Origin: Vombatus ursinus
Taxonomy: Eukaryota > Chordata > Mammalia > Diprotodontia > Vombatidae
DNA length: 64,000 bases
Assembly (NCBI RefSeq): GCF_900497805.2
Contig: NW_020940358.1
Location: 30,373,300-30,437,299 of the forward strand
Reading direction: 5' to 3'
Both the position numbers and the translations under genes were made by a program. The notes below the pieces were generated by a model. It worked only from the letters and a program-made list of their open reading frames with translations, was not told the origin of the DNA and made no database searches. Of the stretch, positions 1 through 10,500 are shown piece by piece. Every line of letters begins with the position of its first letter. Position 1 is the stretch's first letter.

Positions 1-1085
1 TTTTGGATTGGACTGAAATGTAGGAAATCAATAAGTAGCTGTTGAACGAATGAATGAATACTGCTTTGAACTCTTGTCCCCTTCCCTTTCTTTTCTAGGA
101 TCCTGGCTCTTACCTCTAAAGTATACCGTCACACAAAAACTGGGTGGGGGAGTCTGAGGGGGCTGGACTTTGGCTGACCGCACAATGAGCTGCAGCATTT
201 TTCTCTGACTTCTATAGAGCCACAGGTCACTTGTTTGCACCCTTCCGGGTCCCAAGTCTTGAGTGGCCCTAGGTTGTATTGTTGCTAGGCAACAAAGTGA
301 TGTCATAAAGTTTGGAGAATCTTAGTTCTGGAGTCACTTAGGAAGCAGTTCTAATGGGAGGAAGGAGGTAACTGAGTCAGGATGATGGGAAATCCTTTTT
401 AAAATGATGGTAGTCTTTCTGTAGAAATAATATAGTGAGTATACTATAGAGCCAGGCTGGTTGCTTCTGTTCCTTTGAGTTCTAGGACATCCTGAGAAGT
501 TTGGGGGTGTCTCTTTTCTGTAATAATCTTAAGTCCCGATTGGCTGTGTTCCTTCCATTGTTAGGTGCCAGTGACTAGCACTACAGTTTCATTTAACTGA
601 TTAACATAAATTAACTTTTACAAAGTTATAATAAGAACAGAAGTACAAACATTGTTCCTAAACACTTCTGGGATACATTCTTAGAGCTGCCCCTACATTG
701 GTTCTACCAAGTTCACGTTCAGATGCAGTATGAGTCCTTGTCTCAGCCACCTCGGAGCTGAATCCCCAAAGTCGCTCGCCTTGCTCCTCTGGGCATTGAT
801 TCTGAACTGGTGGCAAACGAGGCACTCTGGAATGCTAGTCACTGGGACACTCTCTTGATTTTTTGAAACTCACAACATCAGAGGATGCAGTCCCTTCACC
901 TAGAATGAAAAAAAAAGCAAATTGTAAGGTAGGCAAGGAACTCAGGCCTGTATTCACAAGACCACATGAGCACCTTAATGGGGAGGGCCCAAATCCCCTC
1001 CACTTGCGGCATTGTCTCTCCAGATGCTGCTAGTGGAGTCCAAAAGATGCACCAAGAATATGGTTAAAGAGAAGATGGCCATAGA
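1..1085. other. Unassigned intergenic stretch upstream of the repeats
   Basis: No coding exon, RNA gene or clearly named repeat was recognised here. The visible structure is an RFX-type X-box palindrome at 281-293 followed by a CRE-like octamer at 298-305, plus an inverted CCAAT core near 539. An open frame on the minus strand over 28-306 has no recognisable domain and is probably chance. Confidence 0.4.
281..305. promoter_or_regulatory. RFX X-box palindrome followed by a CRE-like octamer
   Basis: GTTGCTAGGCAAC at 281-293 is a 13-base near-perfect palindrome matching the RFX-family X-box. TGATGTCA at 298-305 is one base from the CRE consensus. The X1-then-CRE-like (X2) order is known from MHC class II and some testis or ciliary promoters. 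No gene start was recognised close by, so a role as a distal element is inference. Confidence 0.45.
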
Positions 1086-1089
1086 GACT

Positions 1090-2072
1090 AAGTTGATTTA
1101 TCAGTAGATATGTGGTCAAATGATATGAACAGCTATTTCTCAAAAGAATAGCAAATTATTAATAACCAAAAGAATGCTCAAAGTTCTTAGTCATAAGAGA
1201 TAGACAATCAAAACAACCCTAAGATTTGACCTCATACCCAGCAAATTGACAAAGATAACAAGAGATGATAATAGTGTTGAAAGGGTCGTGGGAAGGTAAG
1301 CATTGTTGGCAGAATTGTGAATCAATACAACTCTTTTGGAAAGCAATATGGAATTAGGCAAATAAAGTGACTAAAATGTCTATACCCTTTGACCCAGAGA
1401 TTCCAGTAGCAGGATTATACCCCAAGGAAATTATTGATAAGAAGAAAATCTCCAAATACGCCAAAATTTGTATAGCAGCACTTTTTAATGATACTTCTGT
1501 AAAGGCTATTTGCTATATAGTGTGGCTATTCCAAAAAAAAAAACCAGAAACAAAGTAGCTTCTCATTGATTGGGAAATGACTAAACAAGTTGTGGTACAT
1601 GAATGTAGTAAAATATTACTGTGCGGTAAAAAAATTATGAATATAATGAATACAGAGATCCATAGAAGGATCTACAGGATCCTATGCAGAGTGAAGTAAG
1701 CAGAGCCAAGAAAACAGGGTACATCCTGACTACAACCACAGAAATATAAAGAACTGCAAAAGGACCAAATGTGAATGTTACAAAATTACAGAGAACAGGC
1801 ATGGCTCCAAAAAGCTCCCACCCCCACTCCTTTGAAAAGGTGGAAATCCACAGGTATAGAATGTGGTAAACATTTTCACACTTTTTCAATGTATTGTTCA
1901 GTTTTTCTGATTTCTTTCCATCTTTTTTTTTCTTTAGAAATATTTATTATATGAGATGACTAGGGGCAAGGAAGGAAGATACTAGAAGAAATTTTTGTGA
2001 TGTAAAAACAAAAGATACCAGTAAAAATTATTTTTAAAATAAATTTAAAATAAATAATTATTTTAAAATAAA
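1090..2072 (+). mobile_element. Old L1 LINE 3' fragment (ORF2 C-terminus and 3' UTR)
   Basis: Translation at 1367-1558 carries the L1 ORF2 C-terminal pattern also seen intact near 12.0 kb: a PFDP...AGLYPKEII block followed by a CIAALF block. Downstream is an L1-type 3' UTR and an A/T-rich end near 2040-2072. It is more diverged than the 4.5-12.7 kb L1. Positions 2080-2150 repeat part of this 3' UTR (about 1770-1830), so a second small piece of the same family may abut it. Confidence 0.75.
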
Positions 2073-2149
2073 GAAAAAAGTGAATGTTGTAAAATTACAA
2101 AGAACAAGCATGACTACAAAGAAAAGAGATGAGAGGACACTCTCACCTC

Positions 2150-2765
2150 AACCTCAGCATCTGTGTATACATCCCTAGAAAGTATACTGCCAAGGTAAGT
2201 GAATGCACAGTATTCAAAATTTCTCCATTTGCTGTAAGCAATGGTTCCACATATGGATGATGCAGTGCTGACTGGTGGAGAATCTGTGTTTTCTTGATGT
2301 TGTTAGGCCAAAATTGGCACAAGCAGCAGAGAATCGATCCATACTTTGTTGCATCTCAGCTTCAGAGGCTGCATTGAGTGCACCATCATCTGCAAACAGA
2401 AAATCATGCACTAACACTCCCTCCACTTTGGTTTTGGCTTGTAGTCTTTTCAAGTTGAAGAATGTACCATCAGTGCAGTAGCTGACCTTGATGCCCTGTT
2501 CATCGTCATTGAAAGCATGACAACATGGCTAAAAATATCATGCTAAAAAGCATGGGAGCAAGCATACAGCCTTGTTTCACTCCATTGGTGACTGGGAAAG
2601 CACAAGAGCATAGTCCACTATCCAGAACCCGGGCAAGCATGCCATCATGAAATTGATGTACAATGCTGACGGACTTCTCTGGGCAACCAAATTTTGACAT
2701 AATTTTCCATAAGCCCTCATGATTGACAATATCAAAGACCTTGGTCAGAAGTAAATGACATAAAG
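2150..2765 (-). mobile_element. RTE-like LINE fragment, reverse transcriptase domain
   Basis: On the minus strand, two broken frames read as a non-LTR reverse transcriptase. Around 2506-2700 is a PVTNGVKQGCMLAPMLF block (the GxxQG..L.P..F motif). Around 2214-2453 is FADDGALNA, the FADD catalytic motif, followed by a helix rich in Met and Gln. It resembles the copies at 14.9-15.3 kb and 16.0-17.1 kb, and all three may derive from one family. It is 5'- and 3'-truncated and frame-broken. Clade assignment (RTE-like) is from memory of related proteins. Confidence 0.7.
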
Positions 2766-3140
2766 TTATATACCCCAGCCCTTCATTAGAACAGGTCTAC
2801 TTCTCATTGTAATAGTCATTCTCTCTCATTAACTGTTAACCAATCAGAGTTGATTGCCACCCTCAGGAATACCCACTTTTCCAAGAGCGTATAAACTGTG
2901 AGCCCACTTCCCCAAGATTTTTCTTTGGCATTTGAGAGTGCCACTGACCCCTTAATAAAATTATTAATAAAATGATTAATAACCCAGAAATTATCTCTTG
3001 AACTTTTTAAACATAGTGGCAATGGGGGAAAAAGAGTGTTTTTGATTAATTACCCAGAAATTATCTCTCAAACTTTTTAAACATAGTGGCAATGGGGGAA
3101 AAGCAGTGTTCCAACTTCCTTACCTCAACCAGTAAGCTTA
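2766..3140 (+). repeat. Unassigned repeat, possibly an LTR end, with a 70-bp tandem duplication
   Basis: The segment has a CCAAT-type box near 2840, an A/T-rich AATAAA region near 2955 and then two adjacent copies of a roughly 70-bp unit (about 2975-3044 and 3045-3114). Each copy holds CCCAGAAATTATCTCT and AAACATAGTGGCAATGGGGG. A retroviral LTR end is possible but not proven; no family was recognised. Confidence 0.4.
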
Positions 3141-3671
3141 GGAAAATGAGTGAAGGTGCAGCCAGTACTAGAAAGGGTGACCAGGGAGGCTGTGTTATGG
3201 GTGGAGGGGAGCTAGCTTTCAGTAATAGCTAGTAAATGGAAGGAGTGGGAGAGGAAAAGATTAAGGATGAAGGGAAGTTTGTTGTCTTTGGAATAGGCAT
3301 TCCAGAGGGCTCAGTGGAAGGGAGAGATGGTATTTGGATACAACTTTGGAGTGGGAAACTTGAGGGGGATGGGAATGAGGAATCAGGTGTGGGAGGATGG
3401 GAAATGGGTTTGGAAGATGCTCTACAGAGGTTCAAAATCACTTGGATGTGGGTATGACCAGGGATGAGAATGTTTATCATTGAGTGGAGCATGCCACTCT
3501 TCCCAAAGTTGCAGGTTGGAGTGAGGTTGGAGATCAGGCTGAAGGCAAGTGCAGCATGAGATGGGAGAGACATAGTTGGATGGTCAGATGGGAGACCCTG
3601 CTTCACTGCTCTTCCTCCCTCTGAAGAGTAGAGATTAGGTAGGAAAAAGGAGGTGGAGGGTGAACTTGTTT
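3141..3671. other. Unassigned G-rich stretch
   Basis: This stretch is rich in GGGA and GGTGGAG words on the + strand. Open frames exist on both strands (minus 3229-3606 is the longest), but the translations are Pro/Ser-rich low-complexity sequence without a domain. I see no gene, and it may be the continuation of an old repeat. Confidence 0.3.
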
Positions 3672-3922
3672 TTGTTGTTTAGTTGGTTTTTGGTTGTGTC
3701 TAACTCTTTATGACTTCTTTTGGGGTTTTCTTGGCAAAGAGACTGGAATGGTTTGCCATTTCCTGCTCCAATTCATTTTACAGATGAGGAAACTGAGGCA
3801 AACCAGGTTAAGTGACTCATCTAGGGTCACACAAGTGTCTGAGGCCAAATCCAAACTCAGGAAGAGGAGTCTCCCTGACTTCACAGTTCAGCACTCTATC
3901 CACTACGCCACTTAACTGCCCT
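3672..3922 (-). mobile_element. tRNA-derived CORE-SINE with RTE-type tail (minus)
   Basis: Read on the minus strand it carries the head (GGCAGTTAAGTGGCGTAGTGG), the MIR-like core including TTTCCTCATCTGTAAAATGA, and a 3' tail with the GGAGAAGGAAATGGCAAACC-type segment. The same family appears at 13260, 19013, 41088 and 45655. Confidence 0.8.
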
Positions 3923-3979
3923 TGAGTGAACCTGTATAGCAAAAGAAGTCCCATTCCCCATCAAAATTACATTGTTTTT

Positions 3980-4128
3980 GACTAATATGAAAATATGTTT
4001 AATAGGAATGTATATGTAGAGCCTATATGAGATTGTATGTTGTCTTGGGGAGGGAGGAGGAGAAAATTTAAAACTCAAAAGCTTATGGAAATGATCGTTG
4101 AAAACTAAAAATAAATAAGTTAATTTAA
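3980..4128 (+). mobile_element. Very short 5'-truncated L1 stub with perfect 17-bp TSD
   Basis: Only about 149 bp of L1 3' UTR remains, from the ATATGTTTAATAGGAATG segment to the A-rich end. It is flanked by an exact duplication, AAAATTACATTGTTTTT, at 3963-3979 and 4129-4145. It is inserted into older sequence resembling an L2 tail. Confidence 0.85.
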
Positions 4129-4145
4129 AAAATTACATTGTTTTT

Positions 4146-4484
4146 ATTTATTTGTGGATATGTTGTATCTTCCCAGTAGAATGTTGACTTCTTGAGAACA
4201 TAAATTGTCTTTGCATCCTCAGAAGCCCGTAGCACTCTTGCTCAGCCCCCTTTGCTGGTTAACTATCCATCAGTATCAAGCAAGCCCTTTAAATGGGTTT
4301 ACCCCTCAACATTCTATCCTCAAAAACTCAACAAGATGTCTTGAGATATCTTTTCTTCGTTCTCTGGAATGAGAATATGAACTAAATTTCTGTATTCTCA
4401 ATCGCAACATGTCCCAAACAGAAGTCTACCCAAACCTAACCCTCTTCTGAAGTTCTCTATTATTGCTGAAGAAGGATGTTAACT
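4146..4484 (+). mobile_element. L2 LINE fragments (left part of an L2 split by the L1)
   Basis: Positions 4165-4235 look like an L2 3' tail (AGAATGTTGACTTCTTGAGA and following). From about 4260 a second L2 segment begins, including the CATGTCCCAAACAGAAGTCTA block. It is broken at 4484 by the L1 and resumes at 12755. Confidence 0.6.
4473..4484. repeat. Left target-site duplication of the full-length L1
   Basis: AAGGATGTTAAC at 4473-4484 matches AAGGATGCTAAC at 12743-12754 with one mismatch. This brackets the L1 and fixes its ends. Confidence 0.8.
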
Positions 4485-5074
4485 GGTTCTGCTTCTGGGA
4501 GCCAAGATGACTGAATAAGAAGCAAATAGTTCTCGCCCTCTCTTATCGACCTCTGAAAGCTCAGAAAATATTGACCTGGGAAAAACCCTGAGCCACAAAA
4601 AGACAGGCCTCTGTAGTCTTGTAGCCCAGGAAGCTTGGGGGATTAATGGGAAAGGCCCCTGTTGCTCTGGGGGAGGAGAAACAGTACAGCATGGGAGGCA
4701 TACCAGCAAGCCCGTGGCAAGCCCCACCTTAGCATACCAGGAGAGATCCCGAGATCCAGGTTGGTAGAGCAGGCAAGTGCCAACACCAGGACGCTCCCCC
4801 CTCCCTGAAAGCCTCAATACAGGCAGGGGAACCAGTAGACACCAGCTCAGAAAACCACTACAGGCAACAGCATTCTCCAGCAGCCAAATCACCTGCCTCA
4901 ACACAACTCTGGGAAGCACAACTCTAGGAGTCAAAACTCCAGGCTGACAGATATCCACCAGCAGTAAAACATCCCTATGCAAGGCCTGGGTGAGCAGGAA
5001 AAGAAGCTTGGATAAGGCTTTGCTTCAGCAGGAGAGCTCAAATTTTTTTTCAAGTCAGGTAACAGGCAAACACC

Positions 5075-6122
5075 ATGCTCAAAAATCAGAAACAGACAAT
5101 GACCATAGATTCTTATTATGCAGAAAGGGAAGATCAAGGCACAAATTCAGAAGAGGGCAACATTGTCAATATACCCACATCTGAAATCTCTCAAGCCCAA
5201 AAAGCCTTCTTGGAAGGTCTCAAGAAGGATTTTAAAAGTCAGATAAGAGGTAGAAAAAAAAATTGGAAACGAAATGAGAGGTATGCAAGAGAAATTTAAT
5301 AGCTTGGAATAGGAAGGACAAAAATTAACTATAGAAAACAAGCCCTTAAAAAGTAGACTTGGCCAAATGGAAAAGGAGGCACAAAAACTCACTGAAGAGA
5401 AGAACTCCTTAAAAAGTAAAATGGGCAAAATGGAAAAGGAGGTACAAAATCCAATAGAAGAAAAAAACTTAAAAATTAGAATGGGGCAAGTGGAAGCTAA
5501 TGCCTCTGTAAGAGAGCAAGAATCAGTCAAACAGAAACAAAAGAATGAAAAAATTGGAGACAATGTAAAATACCTCATTAGTAAAACAATTGACCTGCAC
5601 AATAGATCCAGGAGAGACAATTTAAAAGTTATTGGCCTACCTGAAAATCATGATTAAAAAAAGAGCCTGCACATTATCTTTCAGGAAATCATAAAGGAAA
5701 ACTGCCCTGAGGTCATAGAACCAGAGGGTAAAATAGCCATAGAAAGAATCCACCGATCGCCTCCTGAAAGAATTAAAAATGCCAAGGAATATAGTAGCCA
5801 AATTCCAAAATTACCAGATCAAGGAGAAAATACTGCAAGCAGCCAGAAAGAAACAATTTAAATATCATGGAACCACAGTCAGGATTATGCAGGACCTTGC
5901 AGTTTCTATATTAAAAGATTGGAGGGCTTGGAATACAATATTCTGCAAGGCAAAGGAGCTTTGATTACAACCAAGGATTAACTACCCAGGAAAACTGAGC
6001 ATAATCTTTCAGGGGAGGATATGGATATTCAATGAAATAGGGGACTTCCAAACCTTCCTGATGAAAAGAGAAGAGCTCTACAGGAAATTTGACCTTCAAA
6101 TACAAGACTCAAGAGAGGTATA
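5075..6122 (+). pseudogene. L1 ORF1 (RNA-binding chaperone), broken
   Basis: L1 ORF1p is a trimeric RNA-binding protein that coats L1 RNA. The frame opens at 5075. Lys/Glu-rich heptads typical of the coiled coil run over 5330-5560. An RRM-like segment with NRSRRDNLKVIGLPE lies at about 5603-5650, and a C-terminal domain with AARKKQFKYHGTTVRIMQD over 5830-5900. The frame is interrupted near 5300, 5657 and 5964. A further coding-looking piece ending in KFDLQIQDSREV stops near 6121. Purely L1-derived, with no host function suggested. Confidence 0.8.
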
Positions 6123-6716
6123 AAAAGGTAAACAGGAAAGAAAACAACAACAACATGTTATTAATCAGGGCAAACTGTTTACATCCCTACAAGGGAAGAT
6201 GACACATGTAACTCTTGAGAACTGTGATGTTATTATGACATTTAAAAGGGGCATACTTAGACAGTAGCCATGGGTATAAGTGGACTTTGATGTGATGGTA
6301 AAAAATCTAATTAAGTGGTGAAAAGGGATTGCACCGGGAGAAGAGGAAAGGAGGAGCAGACCAGGGTAAATTACATCACATGAAAAGGCACAAAAACCTA
6401 ATACAGTAGAGGGAAAGAAGGGAGAGAGATGACCATTGTTTGAACCTTACTCTCATCAGATTTGGTTCAAAGAGGGAATAATATAATCAGTTAGGTATAG
6501 AAATGTAACTTACCCTATAGGAAGTTGGAGGGGAAAGGGAAAAGAAAAGGAAAGGGATGAATAGAAGGGAGGGAAGAAGTAGAAAGGGTAAAAGGGGGAA
6601 AAAGGGAGGGGGCTAATAGAAGGGAGAGCAGACTGAGGAAGGCAGTGGTCAAAAGCAAAACTCTACTGAGGAGGAGAAGGAAAAAAGGAGAGAGAAAAGC
6701 ATAAATAGTGGGGGAA
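6123..6716 (+). other. L1 inter-ORF spacer with long purine tract
   Basis: About 590 bp separates the end of ORF1 from the ORF2 start. From about 6523 to 6720 the + strand is nearly all A and G (GGAGGGGAAAGGGAAAAGAA and similar). The apparent minus-strand frame over 6515-6781 is a Leu/Phe/Ser low-complexity product of this bias. Confidence 0.65.
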
Positions 6717-8111
6717 ATAGGATGGAGAAAAAGACACATAGTAATCATAACTGTGAATGTGAATAGGATAAAGTGTCCCATAAAACGGAAATGGATAGCA
6801 GAGTGGATTAAGATCCATAATCCTACAATATGTTGTTTACAAGAAACACATTTGAAGCAGAGGGATACACAAAGAGTAAAGGTAAAAGGCTGGAGCAGAA
6901 TATATTATGCATTATGAAGTAAAAAAAAAAAAAAAGCAGGGGTAGCAATCCTGATCTCAGACAAAGCAAAAGCAAAAATAGATCTAATTAAAAGAGATAA
7001 GGAAGAAAACTACATCCTGCTAAAAGGTACCATAGACAATGAAGTAATATAATTACTAAACATATATGCACCAAGTGATATAGCATTCAAATTCTTAAAG
7101 GAGAAGTTAAGGGAGACACAGGAAGAAATAGACAGCAAAACTACACTAGTGGGGAACCTCAACCTCCCCCTCTTAGAATTAGATAAATCTAACCACAAAA
7201 TAAACAAGAAAGAAGTTACAGAGATGAATAGAATTTCAGAAAAGTGAAATATGGTTGACCTTTGGAAACAACTGAATGGGGAGAAAAAGGAAAATACCTT
7301 TTTTTCAGCAATACATGGCACCTACACAAAAATTGACCATGTACTAGGGCATAAAAACCTCACAATCCAGTGCAGAAAGGCAGAAATATTAAATGCATCC
7401 TTTTCAGATCATGATACAATAAAAATTACATGTAATAAAGGGCCATGGAAAGACAGACTAATAATTAATTGGAAACGAAATAATCTAATCCTAAAGAATG
7501 AGTAGGTCAAACAACAAATTATAGAAAATCAATAACTTCATCCAAGAGAATGACAATAATGACACAACATACCAAAACTTATGGGATGCAGTGAAAGTGG
7601 TCCTTAGGGGAAGCTTTATATCTCTAAATGCTTACATGAATAAAATAGACAAAGAAGAGATCAATGAATTGGGCATGCAACTAAAAAAACTAGAAAAATA
7701 AAACAAATTAAAAATCCCCAATTAAATATCGAATTAGAAATTCTGAAAACCAAAGGAGAAATTAAGAAAATTGAAATTAAGAAAACTATTAAACTAATAA
7801 AACTAAGAGCTGGTTTTATGAAAAAAAAATTCAATAAAATAGATAAACCTTTGATTAATTTTATTTAAAAAAAGAAAAAAGAAAACCAAATTACCAGCAT
7901 CAAAATTGAAAAGGGTGAATTCACCACCAATGAAGAGGAAATCAAAACAATAATTAGGAGCTATTTTGCCCAACTGTATGCCAATAAATTTGACAATCTT
8001 AGTAAAATGGATGAATATTTACAAAAACATAAATTGCCCAGATTAACAGAAGAGGAAATAAAATACTTAAACCCATTTCAGAAAAAGAAATTGAACAAGC
8101 CATCAATAAAC

Positions 8112-8935
8112 TGTGAGGGACTGTCTGATGTTGGCAGCTACCAGGTTGGGCGCTGTGGCAAGAGTAGGGTAAGATCTGGGTATTTTGGAAGTTGAGGCAG
8201 GGGCTGTGGTAGGCAGAGTCGTGGTGAACTGGGATGGGCTGGTTACGGAGAAGCCCTGAGGCAATGGGCAGTGCTTTGTGAGATAAGCTGGGTACAAGGA
8301 AGTAGCCGGAGCTTGAGCTCCTAAGGCAAGGGGCGGTGCCACGTGGGAGTGGGACGGCAGAGGACTGAGTTCCCTTTGCTTAGTCCCCTCCCTATATGCA
8401 ACGTCATCCCCAGACGCCTCTTGTGACCTTCCTGACTTCCTGTGTCCCTTTGTGCAGCACTGACCCCAGACCCCTCCTGAGTCTGACTTCCTAGGTCACG
8501 TACCCTGTCTATGCGCTAATCCCAGACCCCTCCTTCCTATATCCGGTCCTAGCCTCCTACGTCACTCCCTCCCCCTTGGTGTGCTAAACTCAGACAGCCC
8601 CTTCCGGTATCTGACCCTGCAATCATTGGCTAGTAAGCGGGCTGGGGAGGAGGGGCGAGGTAGGTTTTTAGGAACAAGCGTGGTCAGATCACGCGCGCTC
8701 TCTCCTGGCTCCTGCCCTGTTGCTCTGGCCTTGCTGCTTGGGCTTGCTATGATGGCTTGCTGTGATGGCCTCTGAATAAAGCTCTGGTGTTGGCGCCTCC
8801 CGATGGCTCGTCTCTGTGTGTTTATCCGGCTGAGGACCGAAGACTCGGGAGTGAGTATGACTCTGGTAGTGTGCTCTTTATAGAAGGAGTGGGTACCGGT
8901 GTACGGCTGGCAGAAGGTCGGCGTGTGGCCAGTAT
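8112..8935 (+). mobile_element. Solo LTR of an endogenous retrovirus, + orientation
   Basis: A fossil LTR of about 824 bp. It starts TGTGAGGGACTG and has a polyadenylation signal AATAAA near 8776 followed by R/U5-like sequence. It is flanked by a 7-bp duplication AATAAAC at 8105-8111 and 8936-8942, inside L1 ORF2. No internal retroviral region is present. The retroviral class was not determined. It is younger than the L1. Confidence 0.75.
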
Positions 8936-8988
8936 AATAAACTCCCTAAGAAAAAATCTCCAGGGCCAGATGGATTTACAAGTGAATT

Positions 8989-9798
8989 ATACGGGCCGCA
9001 CGCCGGCCTTCTGCCAGTCGTGCGCCAGTACCCACTTCTCTTAAAAGAAGAGCACTGCCAGAGTCTTACCCATGCCTGGGTCCTCGGTCCTCAGCCAGAT
9101 CACCACACAGAGACAAGCCATCGGAAGGCACCAACACCAGAGTTTTATTCAGAGGCCAACACAGCAAACCATCATAGCAAGCCCAAGCAGCAAGGCCAGA
9201 GCAACAGGCAGGAGCCAGGGGAGCGCGCACGTGTGTGTTCTGACAACGCTTGTTCCTAAGTACCTACTTAGCCCCTCCTCCCCAGCCCGCTACTAGCCAA
9301 TGATTGTAGGGTCAGATACCGGAAGGGGCTGTCTGAGTTTAGCACACCAAGGGGGAGGGAGTGACGTAGGAGGCCAGGATTGGATACAGGAAGGAGGCAT
9401 CTGGGATTGACGCATAGACAAGAGTACGTGACCTAGGAAGTCAGACTCAGGAGGGGACTGGGTCAGTGCTGCACAAGGTCAGGAAGGTCACAAGAGGCAT
9501 CTGGGGATGATGTTGCATATAGGGAGGGGACTAAGCAGAGGGAGCTCAGTCCTCTGCCATCCCACTCCCACGTGGCACCGCCCCTTGCCTCAGGAGTTCA
9601 GGCTCGGCTACTTCCTTGCACCCAGCTTATCTCATAGCATTGCCCAATTGCCTCATGGCTTCTCCGAATCCAGCTCATCCCAGTACACACGACTCTGCCT
9701 ACCACAGTCCCTGCCTCGACTTCCAAAATACCCAGATCTTACCTTACCCATGCCACAGCACCCAACTGGCAGCTGCCAACATCAGACAGTCCCTCACA
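8989..9798 (-). mobile_element. Solo LTR of the same family, opposite orientation
   Basis: This is a second fossil LTR of about 810 bp, similar along its length to the reverse complement of 8112-8935. It is flanked by GTGAATT at 8982-8988 and 9799-9805. The different duplication shows a separate insertion event. Only 53 bp of L1 sequence (8936-8988) and duplicated bases separate the two LTRs. No internal retroviral genes are seen. Confidence 0.75.
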
Positions 9799-10331
9799 GT
9801 GAATTCTATCAAACATTTAAAGAACAACTTATTCCAATACTATATAAACTATTTGGGAAAATAGATGAAGAAGGAGTCCTATCAAATTCTTTTTATGATA
9901 TAAATATGGTGCTGATACCTAAACTGGGAAGAGTTAAAACAGAGAAGGAAAATTATAAACCAATCTCCCTAATGAATATAGATGCAAAAATTTTAAATAA
10001 ATATTAACAAAGAGATTACAACAACTTATCTCGAGGATAATATACTATGACCAGGTAGGATTTATACCAGGAATGCAGGGCTGGTTCAATATTAAGAAAA
10101 CTACCAGCATAATTGACCACATCAACAACAAAATTAACAAAAATCATATGATTATCTCAACAGATGTAGAAAAATCATTTAACAAAATATAACACCCATT
10201 CCTATAAAAATATTAGAAAGCATAGGAATAAATGGAGTCTTCCTTAAAATGATAGCATCTATAAAAAACCATCAGCAAGCATTATATGTAATGGGGATAA
10301 GCTAAAAGCATTTTCAATATGATTGCGGGTG

Positions 10332-10500
10332 GGGGCAGCTAGGTGGCACAGTGGATAGAGCACCAGCCCTGAAGTCAGGAGGACCTGAGTTCAAATCTGG
10401 CCTCAGACCAAACACTTGACACTTACTAGCTGTGTAACCCTGGGCAAGTCACTTAACCCCAATTGCCTAAAAAAAAAACAAGAACAAAAAAAACCACACA
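10332..10500 (+). mobile_element. tRNA-derived SINE inserted in L1 ORF2
   Basis: The head GGGGCAGCTAGGTGGCACAG contains an A-box-like segment and GAGTTCAAATCT a B-box-like one, as in a Pol III SINE. The MIR-type core (CTAGCTGTGTAACCCTGGGC) and an A-rich tail follow. The flanks CAATATGATTGCGGGTG (10315-10331) and CAATATGATTGGGGGTG (10501-10517) form a 17-bp duplication with one mismatch. Confidence 0.9.

Noticed and set aside
28-306. 92-codon minus-strand frame at the left edge
   Set aside because: No domain, no splice logic, and the translation is unremarkable; probably chance.
6515-6781. Minus-strand Leu/Phe/Ser-rich frame with membrane-like character
   Set aside because: An artefact of the purine tract in the L1 inter-ORF spacer.
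8787-9296. Open frames in the inverted LTR pair
   Set aside because: They lie in fossil LTR sequence with no protein domain.
10332-10500. Possible tRNA gene because of A-box and B-box-like segments
   Set aside because: The segments belong to the head of a tRNA-derived SINE with a MIR-like core, A tail and target-site duplication; there is no intact tRNA fold.
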